From NCBI GenBank assembly GCA_016178075.1, contig JACOUA010000084.1, positions 1 through 35,514 of the forward strand: a stretch of DNA of 35,514 nucleotides, read 5' to 3'. Shown here piece after piece: positions 15,583 to 23,930 of this stretch. The DNA comes from Acidobacteriota bacterium (GTDB lineage Bacteria > Acidobacteriota > Vicinamibacteria > Vicinamibacterales > JACQTH01). The notes beneath the pieces are model-generated. The model did not search any database. It saw only the letters and a program-made list of their open reading frames with translations, and was not told where the DNA came from. The position numbers and the translations under genes were made by a program. Positions within the stretch are counted from its first letter, which is position 1, and each line of letters opens with the position of its first letter.

Positions 15583-17146
15583 GTTCATATGATTCACGCC
15601 GCGCGGCCGCGGAGAGTTTTACCAGATACCGGTCGGGCTGGTCCCAGAATACCTGCCGCAATTCGGACAGGCTGCGCGCACCCCCGTAGCTGATCGACGA
15701 GCACAAATGCTTGATCATCTCGTGGAACACCGGGCGCGCCGACCCGCCGAGCGGCACGCTGATCTCCAGGCCTTCGGCGCCGAGCGTCTGCAGGTCGATG
15801 ATGTCGGCGTCTTCGACGTCGAGCCGGTCCTTGATCGCGCCGAGCGACGCCATCCCGCGCAGGACCTTGAAGGGCACCTTCACCACCTTTTGCGACTCGG
15901 GTAGCAGCACCGACTTGTGGATGATCTCGCCGGGGGTCTCCTGCGTGCCGGCAAAGGCGCTGCCCAGCATCACGCAGTCGGCGCCGAAGAGAAGCGCTTC
16001 GGCCAGGCTCCCGTCGCGCCGCACGCCGCCGTCGGCAATCATCGGGATCGAGCTCCCCGCTTCCTCCAGTGCGACGCGGCACTCGACGAGCGCCTGGAGC
16101 TGGGGCACGCCAAAGCTCGTGTTGATCCGGGTCGTGCACCCGCCGCCCGGTCCAATCCCGACCTTGATCCCGTTCACGCCGCGCTCCGCGAGGAAGCGCG
16201 TGCCGTCGGCGGTCGCGACGTTGCCGGCGATGAGCTCGAAGTCCCCGAAGCGCGCGCGAAACTCGTCGACCGCCTGCGCCATGACGGCCGAATGGCCGTG
16301 GGCGATATCGATGACGATGACGTCGACGCCGGCCTTGATGAGCTCGGCGGCGCGATCGAGGTAGTCGCCTTTGGCGCCAATCGCCGCGCCGACGCGCAGA
16401 CGGCCCTGACGATCGCGGGTCGCAAACGGCAGCCGCTTCTGCTTCAGGATGTCCTTCGCCGTGATGAGCCCCAGCAGCACGCCGTGCTCGTCGACGAGCG
16501 GCAGCTTCTTGATCTTGCGCTCGATCATGACGAGCTCCGCTTCGTCGGCGGAAATGGGGCCGGTGTGCACGACGAGCTGCTCGAGCGGCGTCATCCGCCG
16601 CGTGACCGGCGCGTCGCCGAGGTCGCCCGTCACGAAGCGCAGGTCGCGCTCCGTCAACAGACCGCGGAGCTTCCGAGACTCGTCCACCACGACCAGCGTG
16701 CCGACACCGGAGCGGGACATGAGGTCGGCCCCCTCCCCGAGCGTGGCCGTGACCGCGATCGTGTACGGATCGGGGATGATGCCGTGCTGCGTTCGCTTGA
16801 CGATTTCAACCTCGCGCACCTGAGAGTCGATGTCGCCCGGCCGGAACCCGCGGTCGATGATTCCAAGGCCGCCTTCCTCGGCCTGCACGATCGCCATCGG
16901 GGCGCGCGTGACCGTGTCCATGTTGGCCGAGAGAATAGGGCGGTTGAGGACGAGGTGCTCGGAGACGCGGCACGTCAAATCGATGACGTTCGGGTCACGG
17001 GTCTCGACGACGCTGAACTGCGGTGAGAACAGGAAGTCGTCGAACGTGCAGCCCCGGACCAGATCGAGGAGCGCGAGCCGTCGCCGCTCGTCCCGCGTGG
17101 CGGTGGCCGTCGGTCGGGCGTCTGAGCTATGTGGTGGAGGCGTCAT
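15578..17146 (-). CDS. IMP dehydrogenase / GuaB-related protein with CBS pair
   Basis: The 522-residue TIM-barrel protein shows TFDDFLFSPQ, ILSANMDTVT, a Bateman insert of two CBS domains (about residues 125-235), VIVIDIAHGHS, and the catalytic loop GIGPGGGCTTR with Cys337. Classical IMPDH oxidises IMP to XMP with NAD in GMP synthesis. Two features are unusual: the loop reads GGGC where GSIC is standard, and the mobile-flap Arg-Tyr pair used for hydrolysis is not visible (KDRLDVEDAD follows RGMASLGAI). Lack of that pair is seen in GMP reductases and some GuaB-related proteins, so the reaction could be reductive. The gene is divergent from the sigma factor, with 41 bases between starts. Confidence 0.8.
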   Translation of the reverse strand: MTPPPHSSDARPTATATRDERRRLALLDLVRGCTFDDFLFSPQFSVVETRDPNVIDLTCRVSEHLVLNRPILSANMDTVTRAPMAIVQAEEGGLGIIDRGFRPGDIDSQVREVEIVKRTQHGIIPDPYTIAVTATLGEGADLMSRSGVGTLVVVDESRKLRGLLTERDLRFVTGDLGDAPVTRRMTPLEQLVVHTGPISADEAELVMIERKIKKLPLVDEHGVLLGLITAKDILKQKRLPFATRDRQGRLRVGAAIGAKGDYLDRAAELIKAGVDVIVIDIAHGHSAVMAQAVDEFRARFGDFELIAGNVATADGTRFLAERGVNGIKVGIGPGGGCTTRINTSFGVPQLQALVECRVALEEAGSSIPMIADGGVRRDGSLAEALLFGADCVMLGSAFAGTQETPGEIIHKSVLLPESQKVVKVPFKVLRGMASLGAIKDRLDVEDADIIDLQTLGAEGLEISVPLGGSARPVFHEMIKHLCSSISYGGARSLSELRQVFWDQPDRYLVKLSAAARRESYER

Positions 17147-17187
17147 CCCGTGTACCCTTGTACCACGCTGAGTCCACGCCGGTGATC

Positions 17188-18096
17188 ATGGCATTGGCGA
17201 GCGAAGGCCTGCAACAGTTTCGCGATCGGCATCAGACGTTTATTGGCAGCCTCTACAGGCGGGCAGGGGCCGCCGAGTGGGCCGTTGGGACGGACGTGTT
17301 TGCCGAGGCCCTCTATCGCAGCGCGCGCCACCGCTTCAGTGACGCTGAACTCGAGTACTCACCCGTCGAGTCCTACCTCGATGCCCTGCACGTCGAGGAC
17401 CTGGCCTTGGCCCTGGGGTGCCAGGCCGGCCACGAAGGCGCCTGGCGCGCGTTCGTCTCGCGCTACCGGCCGCGCCTCTATGCGGCGGCCCGAAGCATCG
17501 CCGGCGATCAGGACGCCCAGGATCTCGCGGGATCGATCTACGGTGAGCTGTATGGGTTGAAGGAGCGGGCCGGCCAGCGGCGATCGCTCTTTCGCTATTA
17601 CCACGGTCGCAGCTCGCTGCCGACATGGCTCAGCGCGGTCCTGGCGCAGCGTCACGTGGATGGGCTGCGAGCCGCAGCCCGCCTCGAGCCGCTCGACGAA
17701 GCGCGACACGAAATTCACGCGCGGAGAGACTCAGACGCCAGCGATCCTGAGTCGGGGCTCGTTCGGCGTCGATACGTCGCCATCCTCACGCGTGTGGTTC
17801 GGGCGGCGCTGGCAGAGCTCGATCCGAGGGAACGGCTTCGACTCGCGCATTACTACCTCGATGGACTGACGCTCGCGCAGGCCGCGGCGCTCTTCGGCGA
17901 GCACGAGTCCACCGCCTCGCGGAAGCTCGAGCGCACACGTCAGGGGCTGCGTGCCCGCATCGAGCAGACGCTCCGCGACGAATACCGCTTCGACGATGGA
18001 GCGGTGCGGGAATGTTTGACGGTGGGGATCGAAGGGTGGACGATGGATTTGTCCAGAGAGCTGTCGCAAGAAACCGCGGGCTCGGACGTTCAATGA
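17188..18096 (+). CDS. Sigma-70 family (ECF-like) RNA polymerase sigma factor
   Basis: About 302 residues from the ATG at 17188, chosen because upstream sequence in frame overlaps the divergent gene and is not protein-like. A region-2-like segment (FVSRYRPRLYAAARSIAGDQ, then DAQDLAGSIYGELYGL) is followed by SSLPTWLSAVLAQRHVDGLR. A region-4 helix-turn-helix then reads LDPRERLRLAHYYLDGLTLA plus QAAALFGEHESTASRKLERT. The N-terminal ~90 residues are additional to the usual ECF length of about 190. The next gene encodes a zinc-finger anti-sigma-like protein, the common pairing in which the membrane protein holds the sigma factor until a signal arrives. Target promoters are unknown. Confidence 0.82.
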   Translation: MALASEGLQQFRDRHQTFIGSLYRRAGAAEWAVGTDVFAEALYRSARHRFSDAELEYSPVESYLDALHVEDLALALGCQAGHEGAWRAFVSRYRPRLYAAARSIAGDQDAQDLAGSIYGELYGLKERAGQRRSLFRYYHGRSSLPTWLSAVLAQRHVDGLRAAARLEPLDEARHEIHARRDSDASDPESGLVRRRYVAILTRVVRAALAELDPRERLRLAHYYLDGLTLAQAAALFGEHESTASRKLERTRQGLRARIEQTLRDEYRFDDGAVRECLTVGIEGWTMDLSRELSQETAGSDVQ

Positions 18097-18100
18097 CAAA

Positions 18101-18222
18101 GCTGTCAGCTCTCAGCCTTCAGCGGTCACCTCGGACGGGAGGGCCGCGCTGCCGCGCGGCCAACCTTCAAAGAAGCTGTTAAGAGCTGAAAGCTGATAGC
18201 TGAAAGCTGACAGCTGACAGCC
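18101..18222. repeat. Inverted pair of AGCTGAC heptamer runs enclosing a GC-rich hairpin
   Basis: GCTGTCAGCTCTCAGCC at 18101-18117 is the inverse of the words repeated at 18184-18222 (GAGCTGA, AAGCTGA, TAGCTGA, AAGCTGA, CAGCTGA). Between them GGCCGCG (18142) pairs with CGCGGCC (18155). The whole sigma/anti-sigma gap can therefore fold into nested hairpins. Confidence 0.8.
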
Positions 18223-18233
18223 GGAACCTACGA

Positions 18234-19274
18234 ATGTCCAAGGATCCTTCAATCGAGCACGACCTCGAGCGCGCCATCAAAGCAGGGCTGCGGGAACGAT
18301 CCAGGACGGCCTCGTGTCCGCCGATGGACGTGGTGGCCGCTTACTGCGAGCACAGCCTCGCGTCGGAGGAGCTGTCGCAGTGGGAGGCGCATTTCGCGGG
18401 CTGCCGCCGGTGCCAGCAGCTGCTGGCGGCAATGGCGCGGGTCGAACCGTCGGTCGCCCCCGCGGCCGCCCCGTCATGGTGGTCGCGCGCGTTGGATTGG
18501 CGGTGGCTCGTCCCGGCGGCCGCCGCGGCCTCGGCGTTCGCAATCTGGATCGCGGTGCGGCCGGGCACGAGGCCGGCGGAATCGCCGACAGTGATCGTCG
18601 CGAGCCGACCTGAAACCCAAGCGGCTCCGACGGCCGCCGCGCAGCCGGAACCCTCGTCCGCCCTTCGAATGCTCGAGAAGGCCCAGGAACAGTTTGCGAA
18701 GAAGACCGAGCCGAACCCAGCTGAATCCGCGCAGGCGATGCGCGACGCGATCGATCGACTCGCGAAGAAGGAGGCGCCGACGGTCGCGGCGGAAGCGGCC
18801 GGCGCGGTGGCGGGCAAGCCTGCGGCGAGCCCACCCGCTCCAGCGGTGGCCCCGGCCCCGCGAACGCTCGCGAGTCGGGTCGACGCGGCGGCAGCCGACG
18901 CCGCGATGGGCCGGCAGGCCGGCTTGGTCGTGATCGCGCCCGGCGCGCAGGTCCAGTGGCGGGCCGGACCGGGCGGGCAGATCGAACAATCCCGGGACGC
19001 CGGCGCAACCTGGGACGCACAGAATGCCGGCACGAGTGAGGATCTACTGGCTGGTTCGGCGCCGTCCGACAGCGTCTGCTGGATCGTGGGTCGAGGCGGC
19101 ACGATTCTCAGGTCCACCGACGGCCGGGCCTGGTCCCGTCTTGAGAGTCCCGTGTCCGCGGACCTCGTGAGTGTTGCAGCGACCGATGCGGCAAACGCGA
19201 CGATCGCGGCCGTCGACGGCCAGCGGTTCATGACACGAGACGGAGGCGGTACATGGGAGAAACGAGAGCATTGA
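18234..19274 (+). CDS. Zinc-finger anti-sigma factor with Ycf48-like C-terminal domain
   Basis: This protein has 346 residues. The N-terminal ZAS-type zinc finger is visible: Cys28, Cys38, then EAHFAGCRRC with His53, Cys57 and Cys60. A single transmembrane segment follows (WLVPAAAAASAFAIWIAV), then a 120-residue Ala/Pro-rich periplasmic linker. The C-terminal part is like a photosystem-II assembly factor Ycf48/BNR propeller: Asp-box-like SRDAGATW, VGRGGTILRSTDGRAWSRL and TRDGGGTWEKRE. The first part would bind the sigma factor encoded upstream; the outer part could sense a ligand or protein. The repeat run that follows supplies its stop codon. Only about half of a propeller is present, so it may oligomerise. 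Confidence 0.8.
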   Translation: MSKDPSIEHDLERAIKAGLRERSRTASCPPMDVVAAYCEHSLASEELSQWEAHFAGCRRCQQLLAAMARVEPSVAPAAAPSWWSRALDWRWLVPAAAAASAFAIWIAVRPGTRPAESPTVIVASRPETQAAPTAAAQPEPSSALRMLEKAQEQFAKKTEPNPAESAQAMRDAIDRLAKKEAPTVAAEAAGAVAGKPAASPPAPAVAPAPRTLASRVDAAAADAAMGRQAGLVVIAPGAQVQWRAGPGGQIEQSRDAGATWDAQNAGTSEDLLAGSAPSDSVCWIVGRGGTILRSTDGRAWSRLESPVSADLVSVAATDAANATIAAVDGQRFMTRDGGGTWEKREH

Positions 19275-19442
19275 AAATCTGGTAATTGATAATTTGGTGA
19301 TTGATTGACGATTGTTGAATTGCGGAATTGAGAATCTATTGATGATTGGACGAGTCGTCCGCAAATCTTCAATAAATGGTCAATCTTCAATTTCGGTCAA
19401 TTGGACAATTAATTACCAGATTTTCAATCACCAGATTTTCAA
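19271..19442. repeat. AT-rich inverted word arrays forming a large hairpin
   Basis: TTGAAAATCTGGTAATT (19271-19287) has a perfect 17-bp inverted copy at 19411-19427 and a 13-bp copy at 19430-19442; TGGTGATTGA (19295) matches inverted TCAATCACCA (19424). The AT-rich GATTGnn words between them contrast sharply with the GC-rich genes. The left end includes the stop codon of the anti-sigma gene. Confidence 0.85.
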
Positions 19443-19516
19443 TGCAAGATTTCATTCCCCATCCGTTCTAAGCCCAGATGCACCCTGACCTGCCTGGTGC
19501 TGAACGGAGGCCTGAC

Positions 19517-21007
19517 ATGCACGCGTTTTCCAGGTTCACCGCCGCCGGATGCCTGGCGGCTCTTTTGACGCTTTCGCCGGCCACAAGACCGCCGAGCCCC
19601 GAGCACTCGTCGACGACCACCCCGGACACTCCTGGAGCGCAAGACGCGACCACGCAGGACGATCAGACCGATCTGTCGGTGACGGTCTACAACTCCGACA
19701 TCGCGCTCGTCCGCGACGTCCGTGAAGTCAGGCTCCCGTCCGGCACTTTCGATCTCCGGTTCATGGACATTGCAGCCACGGTCAACCCCGCGACCGTTCA
19801 CTTTCGATCGCTCACGGAGCCCGCGCGCCTCGGCGTGCTGGAGCAGAACTACGAGTACGACCTGCTCGAGCCGGACAAGCTGCTGAAGAAGTACGTCGGC
19901 CGCGAGATCACGCTGGCGCGGTGGCGGCAGGACAACGGCACCTCGAAGCTCGAGGAGCTGAAGGCGACCCTCGTCGCCTACAACAGCAACGGGCCGATCT
20001 GGAAGATCGGCAGCGAGATCGTCACCGGCCTGCACGCGGATCACTATCGCTTTCCGGAGTTGCCCGACAACTTGTACAGCCGGCCGACGCTCATCTGGAC
20101 GCTTGGGAACACCGGCACGACGCGCCACCTGGTCGAGGCGTCGTATCTGGCGGGCAACCTCGCGTGGAACGCCGACTACGTTCTGACGGTGTCACGCGAA
20201 AACGATCGCGGCGACCTCGACGGCTGGGTGACGCTCAAGAACGCGAGCGGCACGGCGTTCAAGAAAACGCGGCTGCAGCTCGTGGCGGGGGAGCTGAATC
20301 GCGTGCACCAGGGGCTCACGGCGAAGCGTGAGGTGTTCGACCGCGCGATGGCGGCCGCGGCGCCCGAATCCGCCTTCGCGCAGGAAGCGTTCTCCGAGTA
20401 TCACCTGTACAGCCTTGGCCGGCGCACCTCGATCGAGAACAACCAGACCAAGCAGATCAGCCTGCTCAGCGGGAGCGGTGTAGCCGTGCGCAAGGTGTTC
20501 GTCGTCGAAGGCCGCGATTTCTACTACCACAACCAGCAGCATCCGGGGTCGCCGCTCCGCGACGTGGTGCAGACGTACTACAAGTTCCGGAACGACGAGC
20601 GATCGAATCTGGGCATGCCGATGCCGGCGGGCGTGGTGCGGGTGTATCAGGCGGATTCAAAAGGCGGCGTGCACTTCGCGGGCGAGGATCGGATCAACCA
20701 CACGCCAAAGGACGAGGAGCTCAGCCTCCACATCGGCAACGCCTTCGACATCGTCTGCGAGCGGAAGCAGACGGACTTTCTGCGAACGGGCGACGGGACA
20801 TACGAGATGGCGTTCGAGGTGACGCTGCGAAACCACAAGGACGCGCCCATTACCGTCGAGGTCAACGAGCCGATCGGCGGGAGCTGGCGCATGCTCAACT
20901 CGTCGCATCGGTGGGAGAAGACCGCGGCGTGGGCCGCGCGGTTCGCCGTGCCCGTCGCGGCGAACGGCACGGCGGTGTTGAGTTATCGCGTCAGAGTGCG
21001 CTGGTAA
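19517..21007 (+). CDS. Exported DUF4139 domain-containing protein
   Basis: The ATG at 19517 is chosen because GGAGG sits seven bases upstream and a signal peptide follows (HAFSRFTAAGCLAALLTLSP). The 496-residue product has the DUF4139 pattern: an N-terminal SVTVYNSDIALVRDVREVRL segment, a central YEYDLLEPDKLLKKYVGREI, the repeated beta-rich core YLAGNLAWNADYVLTVS and GWVTLKNASGTAFKKTRLQL, and the end PVAANGTAVLSYRVRVRW. Members are secreted or periplasmic beta-sandwich proteins of unknown function, often in Acidobacteria and Bacteroidetes. It is convergent with the M20-like remnant, and the two share a hairpin. Confidence 0.85.
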   Translation: MHAFSRFTAAGCLAALLTLSPATRPPSPEHSSTTTPDTPGAQDATTQDDQTDLSVTVYNSDIALVRDVREVRLPSGTFDLRFMDIAATVNPATVHFRSLTEPARLGVLEQNYEYDLLEPDKLLKKYVGREITLARWRQDNGTSKLEELKATLVAYNSNGPIWKIGSEIVTGLHADHYRFPELPDNLYSRPTLIWTLGNTGTTRHLVEASYLAGNLAWNADYVLTVSRENDRGDLDGWVTLKNASGTAFKKTRLQLVAGELNRVHQGLTAKREVFDRAMAAAAPESAFAQEAFSEYHLYSLGRRTSIENNQTKQISLLSGSGVAVRKVFVVEGRDFYYHNQQHPGSPLRDVVQTYYKFRNDERSNLGMPMPAGVVRVYQADSKGGVHFAGEDRINHTPKDEELSLHIGNAFDIVCERKQTDFLRTGDGTYEMAFEVTLRNHKDAPITVEVNEPIGGSWRMLNSSHRWEKTAAWAARFAVPVAANGTAVLSYRVRVRW

Positions 21008-21021
21008 TTCGCGGGCTTGAT

Positions 21022-21041
21022 CTTCCGCCTTTAGGCGGAAG
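21022..21041. terminator. Two-way hairpin CTTCCGCCT-TT-AGGCGGAAG
   Basis: A perfect 9-bp stem (21022-21030 with 21033-21041) and a 2-base spacer lies between the 3' ends of two convergent genes, 15 bases after one stop and 3 bases from the other. There is no T-run, so terminator function is inferred. The arm resembles the AAGGCGGA repeat family. Confidence 0.45.
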
Positions 21042-21043
21042 GA

Positions 21044-21420
21044 TCACTTCGGCTCCGCGACCTTTGGAACGCCGTAGACCTTCTCGAGCGCGGCCTTGTA
21101 CTCACCAAACAGCGCCTTGATCCCCTGAAACTCCCGCTTCACAGCGTCCCGATAATCGGCGTGCGTCGCGAAGTCGAAGAGCAGCGCCGTCATGGCCGCG
21201 GCGTCGACGACGAAGCCACGGTGGCCGACGTCGATGAGTCCGCGTTGATCTTCGTCGCGCCGTACATCTTCATGTAAGCGAAGCCGATCTCAGCCAGCGT
21301 CGCCACCGAAATGCCGTCGCGCGCCGAGCCGTAATGATCGATCTTGACTTCCTGGGCGGACGCGTTTCGTGGAAGGCACGCCAACACAACGATAGCCGCA
21401 CGCAAGACATGAAGGCGCAT
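21044..21420 (-). pseudogene. Short exported protein with M20-peptidase-like C-terminus, frameshifted
   Basis: From the ATG at 21420 there is a signal peptide (RLHVLRAAIVVLACLPRNAS, then AQ) and EVKIDHYGSARDGISVATLA. Near 21237 the frame breaks in GCGGACTCATCGAC; adding one C gives ADLIDVGHRGFVVDAAAMTA, then LLFDFATHADYRDAVKREFQ and an end at PKVAEPK with stop 21044-21046. The second part resembles the closing segment of M20/AbgB-type amidohydrolases (IGHKG, AAK, LTALDLL), comparable to the intact gene at 22107. At about 125 residues it lacks any catalytic domain, so it is either a remnant with the middle lost or a small protein I do not recognise. Its own frameshift may be a sequencing error. 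Confidence 0.55.
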
Positions 21421-21616
21421 AGGTCGAATATCATCTCCGGCTCGAACGTGCAGCGTCAACATTCCGGCTTGAGCGGCCCATTTCGGAATTACGGTGGCAT
21501 TCGGCCGCCGATGCATCGGCGCCCTCGGTGCGTCACCGTAAATCATGAAATGGACCACGAACCCTGACGTGAGTCTTCGTGGCTTCACCCTCAGGCGGAG
21601 AATGAAAGGAGTATCA

Positions 21617-22012
21617 GTGGCGAACGAACACGCCCGGCCCGTGACGAGCGATCGACTTCCCAAACCCGTCGGACCCTACTCACCCGGCATGATCTTCAAT
21701 CGCCTGGTCTTCGTTTCAGGCCAGGGCGCCACCGATCCCGCGACCGGCCAGCTCGCGGGCGCCGACGTCGAGACCCAGACCGAGCAATGCCTGAAGAACG
21801 TGAGGACGATCCTCGAGGCGGCCGGCTCGGGGCTCCAGCATGTGCTGCGGTGCGGCGTCTTTCTCGTGGAGATGAAGGAGTTCCCGAAGATGAACGCCGT
21901 CTACGCCCGGATGTTCGGCGATCATCGCCCCGCCCGCACCACGGTGCAGGTCGCGGCGCTGCCGGGGCAGGGACTGCTGGTAGAGACAGATGCTATCGCG
22001 TACATACCGTAG
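21617..22012 (+). CDS. RidA family reactive imine/enamine deaminase
   Basis: The GTG at 21617 is chosen because AAAGGAG ends seven bases upstream; an ATG at 21602 lies before that site. The 131-residue protein has the RidA/YjgF/UK114 pattern: LPKPVGPYSPGMIFNRLVFV, SGQGATDPATGQL, TEQCLKNVRTILEAAGSGLQ, MNAVYARMFGDH, and PARTTVQVAALP containing the conserved substrate-binding Arg, ending LLVETDAIAYIP. RidA trimers hydrolyse 2-aminoacrylate and other reactive enamines released by PLP enzymes, in the cytoplasm. No PLP-dependent dehydratase is adjacent. Confidence 0.9.
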   Translation: MANEHARPVTSDRLPKPVGPYSPGMIFNRLVFVSGQGATDPATGQLAGADVETQTEQCLKNVRTILEAAGSGLQHVLRCGVFLVEMKEFPKMNAVYARMFGDHRPARTTVQVAALPGQGLLVETDAIAYIP

Positions 22013-22019
22013 GGACATT

Positions 22020-22109
22020 GATGATTGTCGAATTGGTGATTGAGGGATTGACAATCCTCCAATCAGGAATCCTGGAATCAATCCCCCAATCCGCAATCGC
22101 CAATCCTCA
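22020..22109. repeat. Inverted GATTGnn word arrays between convergent genes
   Basis: GATTG-words in the left part (GATTGTCGAATTGGTGATTG at 22023, then AGGGATTG) face CAATC-words in the right part (CAATCCTCCAATCAGGAATC and on to CCAATCCTCAATT at 22100). The stop codon of the minus-strand M20 gene (22107-22109) is inside the last word. Confidence 0.85.
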
Positions 22110-23819
22110 ATTCTGCGTCCCTGTCCTTACGGTGGGGTACTTGATCCCCAACTGCTCGAGGTACGTCTTGTATCTCGCCGGATCGAAGTAGTACTTCCGC
22201 ATCTGCTCGCGGTACTTCGCCATGGTCCCCTCGTTGATCCAGATCGCGGGCTTGTCCTGCGGGCGGATGAGCGGCGTGTACTTGGTCTCCTTGTTCTGGA
22301 CGTTCCGGTAGTAGTCCCACGCCTGAGTGATGAGCCCAGGCCGCATCACCAAATCGAGCACGGTCATGGCCTGCACCTTCGCGCCCGCGGTGACACCTTT
22401 GTGCGCGATTGGCGTTGCCATCGAGATCGCGTTCGCCCAGTTGTGGCCGGGACCGGCCTGGATGTTGGACGGATAGCTCAGCGTCACCGTCGGCACGTTC
22501 CATGAGATGTCGCCGATATCGTCGGATCCGCCCCCGCGCCTGTCTTCATCGTCGATCTTCTCGCGCCCGCGAAGGGGCTGGATCTCCAGGGCGAGGCCCC
22601 GGTCGGGCACCTTCATCTCGCGCTGGAGCGCCTTGGCCAGCGTCTGGTCCGCCTCGCTCCACTGGGGCAGTCCCACCTTCTTGATGTTGTCGTACATCGT
22701 TTCGGCGACGACCTTGTTCATGTGGGCGGGCCACGCCGATCCGAGGACGCGAGATTCGACGGTCGTGTTGGTCATGAGGGTCGCGCCCTTGGCCATGTTG
22801 TCGCCGATCTCCCACAGCTCCTTGATGCGCGGGTAGTCGGTCTCGCGGAAGTAGTACCAGACGGTGGCGTTACGCGGAACGACATTCGGCTGGTCGCCGC
22901 CGTTCGTCACGACGTAGTGTGAGCGCTGCTGGAGCCGGAGGTGCTCGCGGCGGTAGTTCCAGCCGACGTTCATCAGCTCGACGGCGTCGAGCGCGCTCCG
23001 GCCCCGCCAGGGCGCCCCGGCGCTGTGGGCCGTCTCGCCGCGGAACGTGTACTCGACCGAGATGAGGCCGTTGTTCGTGCTGTCGCCCCAGCTCACGCCG
23101 AGATTCGCGCCGACGTGCGCGAACAGCACGATATCGACGTCCTTGAAGAACCCGTCGCGCACGTAATACGCCTTCGTGCCCAGATCTTCTTCCGCCACGC
23201 CCGGCCAGAGCTTGATGGTCCCGGGAATCTTCTCGCGCGTCATGATGCGCTTCAGCACGATCGCCGCCGTCACGTTCATCGGCATGCCGGAGTTGTGACC
23301 TTCACCGTGGCCCGGCGCGCCTTCGATGATCGGATCGTGGTACGCCACGCCCGGCTTTTGCGACGCCTGCGGGATGCAGTCGATGTCTGAGCCGAGCGCG
23401 ATGACCGGCTTGCCCGATCCCCATGAAGCCATCCAGGCGGTCGGAATGCCGGCGATCCCCTGCTGCACGGTGAAGCCGTTCTCAGAGAGGATGCCGGTCA
23501 AGTACTTCGACGTCTCGAACTCCTGGAATCCGAGCTCGCCGTAGCTGAAGACCATGTCGTTCATCACCTGGCTGAAATCCTTCATGTTCTCGACTTCCGC
23601 CGCGGCTTCCTGTTTCAGCTTGTCGAGCCTGGGATCGACCGGCGCCGCCGGCTTCGCAGACGGCGTTTGGGCTGGTTTCGCCGGTGGGTTCTGACCGCCT
23701 CCGCCAAGGCCACGGCGGTCCGCCGACGCTTTATGCGAAGGCGGAATCGGGGCCGCCGAGAGCCACGCCGTGATCGCAACCGCTGCGCCGCAGATGACAG
23801 ACAGCCGTACTCCGCGCAT
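22107..23819 (-). CDS. Exported M20 family amidohydrolase/peptidase
   Basis: The ATG at 23819 is chosen because GGAGG lies six bases upstream; a TTG at 23825 would add two residues. The product has 570 residues, with a signal peptide (RGVRLSVICGAAVAITAWLS), a repeat-encoded low-complexity linker, then an AbgB-like M20D domain: ALGSDIDCIPQ, GHGEGHNSGMP, VAEEDLGTKAYYV and FAHVGANLGVSWG, holding the likely metal ligands, then the dimerisation insert (GETAHSAGAPWRGRSALDAV). The end has SDDIGDISWNVPTVTLSY and IAHKGVTAGAKVQAMTV. Relatives hydrolyse N-acyl or p-aminobenzoyl-glutamate amides. A periplasmic role in amide or dipeptide use is inferred from the signal peptide. Confidence 0.88.
   Translation of the reverse strand: MRGVRLSVICGAAVAITAWLSAAPIPPSHKASADRRGLGGGGQNPPAKPAQTPSAKPAAPVDPRLDKLKQEAAAEVENMKDFSQVMNDMVFSYGELGFQEFETSKYLTGILSENGFTVQQGIAGIPTAWMASWGSGKPVIALGSDIDCIPQASQKPGVAYHDPIIEGAPGHGEGHNSGMPMNVTAAIVLKRIMTREKIPGTIKLWPGVAEEDLGTKAYYVRDGFFKDVDIVLFAHVGANLGVSWGDSTNNGLISVEYTFRGETAHSAGAPWRGRSALDAVELMNVGWNYRREHLRLQQRSHYVVTNGGDQPNVVPRNATVWYYFRETDYPRIKELWEIGDNMAKGATLMTNTTVESRVLGSAWPAHMNKVVAETMYDNIKKVGLPQWSEADQTLAKALQREMKVPDRGLALEIQPLRGREKIDDEDRRGGGSDDIGDISWNVPTVTLSYPSNIQAGPGHNWANAISMATPIAHKGVTAGAKVQAMTVLDLVMRPGLITQAWDYYRNVQNKETKYTPLIRPQDKPAIWINEGTMAKYREQMRKYYFDPARYKTYLEQLGIKYPTVRTGTQN
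23697..23747. repeat. AAGGCGGA-family repeat inside the M20 coding region
   Basis: CCTCCGCCAAGGCCACGGCG and the following GTCCGCCGACGC...GCGAAGGCGG closely match the intergenic element at 4490-4537. Here it is translated in frame as PIPPSHKASADRRGLGGGG just after the signal peptide, where a flexible linker tolerates the insertion. Confidence 0.8.
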
Positions 23820-23930
23820 GAACAACCTCCAGAGAAGAAACGAAACCCGAGGACGCCGGGGATTGTATGCCGACTGCTCACGAATTCACCAGTTCGGCGA
23901 TTCCCAGGCTCCGCGGTTCCGCCGCGAGGG

